Below the pieces are notes generated by a model. It saw only the letters and a list, made by a program, of their open reading frames with translations, was not told the DNA's origin and searched no databases. Both the position numbers and the translations under genes were made by a program. Positions 63,450 to 64,000 of a stretch of 64,000 bases of DNA are shown here, piece after piece; within the stretch, counting starts at the first letter, position 1; every line of letters starts with the position of its first letter. The DNA is from Maribellus sp. YY47 (GTDB taxonomy: Bacteria > Bacteroidota > Bacteroidia > Bacteroidales > Prolixibacteraceae): NCBI RefSeq assembly GCF_023111095.1, contig NZ_JALGYW010000005.1, positions 124,001 to 188,000 on the forward strand, in the 5' to 3' direction.

Positions 63450-64000
63450 TTACAGTTCAACGATTTTTACCGCATCGGCAAATATTGTTCTGAGTTGTGT
63501 TTTGTTGGTTAATTCGATTTTCGCTGTATCGGGAGAGAAGTAGTACGATCCCAGATGGTTCCAGCCCGATTCTGCATTCTGAACATCAAGTGCAGCTTCT
63601 TCGGGGCCATCATCTCCGTGAATGATAAAATTGTAATTTCCTTTTTCTTCTCCGCCATCGCGGCCACGCCTGCGCATTTTGTACAGGTGAAAATATACGT
63701 CGTAGTAACCTGCTTTCTCCACCGGAACGTTCCATGTGGCCACCTGGTCGCCTTCTCCGCCTTTGATATAATAGCCTGAACGAACATATTCGCCGTAGAA
63801 TTCGTCGCTGGTAGTAGCCGTCCAGCTGGTCGCCGGTCGCCACCAGTTTATTCCCTGGTACTTACGTGTCTGCTCTTCTTCTTTTACAATCATTTTTTCG
63901 AGTAAGCTAACGTGGTGATTGGTGGTAATGCTGAATTGCGGATCTTCGTTATCGACCACAATTTCGTTGGGCTGTTTCAACTGAACCGGCACATCAGTAA
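63450..64000 (-). CDS. Golvesin C-terminal-like domain protein, C-terminal part (5' end outside window)
   Basis: The frame is open to the right edge, so the gene starts beyond the window; an internal GTG at 63992 is not taken as a start. The visible 183 residues form a beta-sandwich with RSGYYIKGGEGDQVATWNVP, AGYYDVYFHLYKM, GWNHLGSYYFSPDTAKIEL and TIFADAVKIVEL, the pattern of golvesin-type / xanthan-lyase-associated domains. These are usually C-terminal accessory domains of secreted enzymes. An Arg/Gly/Glu-rich loop (RRRGRDGGEEKG) interrupts it. It lies 22 bases before TolC on the same strand and may be the preceding operon gene. The main function must lie in the missing part. Confidence 0.7.
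   Translation of the reverse strand, partial: TDVPVQLKQPNEIVVDNEDPQFSITTNHHVSLLEKMIVKEEEQTRKYQGINWWRPATSWTATTSDEFYGEYVRSGYYIKGGEGDQVATWNVPVEKAGYYDVYFHLYKMRRRGRDGGEEKGNYNFIIHGDDGPEEAALDVQNAESGWNHLGSYYFSPDTAKIELTNKTQLRTIFADAVKIVEL

Noticed and set aside
1-64000. CRISPR arrays, tRNA, rRNA and insertion sequences
   Set aside because: No regularly spaced repeats, no cloverleaf-like or rRNA-like segments and no transposase frames with terminal inverted repeats were found in the non-coding regions.

Overview
The window comes from a member of the Bacteroidota, most likely the Bacteroidales/Marinilabiliales (Prolixibacteraceae-like); the genus cannot be assigned. Evidence for this is a SusC/SusD pair, a hybrid two-component regulator of the kind that controls polysaccharide utilization loci (PULs), several TAnnTTTG promoter boxes, a general lack of strong Shine-Dalgarno sequences, and many exported or lipoprotein enzymes.

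Layout. (1) 1-3.0 kb: mutA (cut by the window edge) and mutB, the two subunits of methylmalonyl-CoA mutase, closed by a terminator. (2) 3.1-3.6 kb: a RelE/ParE-type toxin-antitoxin pair. (3) 4.0-7.7 kb: a LytTR response regulator and a propeller-sensor histidine kinase, overlapping by one base. (4) 8.3-12.2 kb: an acyl-CoA ligase, a DUF5009/NagX-like membrane protein and a Tat-exported TIM-barrel isomerase-like protein. (5) 12.4-27.8 kb, leftward: an operon for mannose-containing glycans, reading GntR regulator, ROK sugar kinase, MFS sugar transporter, GH2 endo-beta-mannosidase-like enzyme, an (alpha/alpha)6 glycosidase-like lipoprotein, GH92, class I mannose-6-phosphate isomerase with a long N-terminal extension, GH92 and GH29 fucosidase. 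(6) 27.9-30.1 kb: a beta-barrel protein and a U32 family protein. (7) 30.2-51.7 kb: a hybrid two-component regulator (leftward) divergent from a rightward PUL with a Tat-exported Gfo/Idh/MocA oxidoreductase, GH92, SusC, SusD, two surface glycan-binding-type lipoproteins, GH92, an exported TIM-barrel protein and GH92. (8) 51.8-64 kb, leftward: an efflux operon with TolC, adaptor, RND pump, a GxxExxY protein, a very unusual RND-ABC fusion protein and an ABC-2 type permease, preceded by the end of a golvesin-domain-like gene.

How it fits together. Five GH92 alpha-mannosidases, a GH2 enzyme resembling mannosylglycoprotein endo-beta-mannosidase and a GH29 alpha-fucosidase point to N-glycans or other alpha-mannosides as the target. 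Oligosaccharides would be bound and imported by SusCD and the two lipoproteins, trimmed to mannose in the periplasm, moved inward by the MFS carrier, phosphorylated by the ROK kinase and isomerised to fructose-6-phosphate by ManA. The GntR protein appears to regulate its own operon through two tandem palindromes, one of which contains the -7 box. The hybrid regulator probably controls the SusCD side.

The most unusual element is the 1574-residue protein at 52530-57254. It joins a complete RND permease, about six extra membrane segments and a complete ABC ATPase in one open frame, next to a separate ABC permease gene. A second idea worth testing is an oxidative (3-keto sugar type) side pathway using the Tat-exported dehydrogenase and the two exported TIM-barrel proteins.
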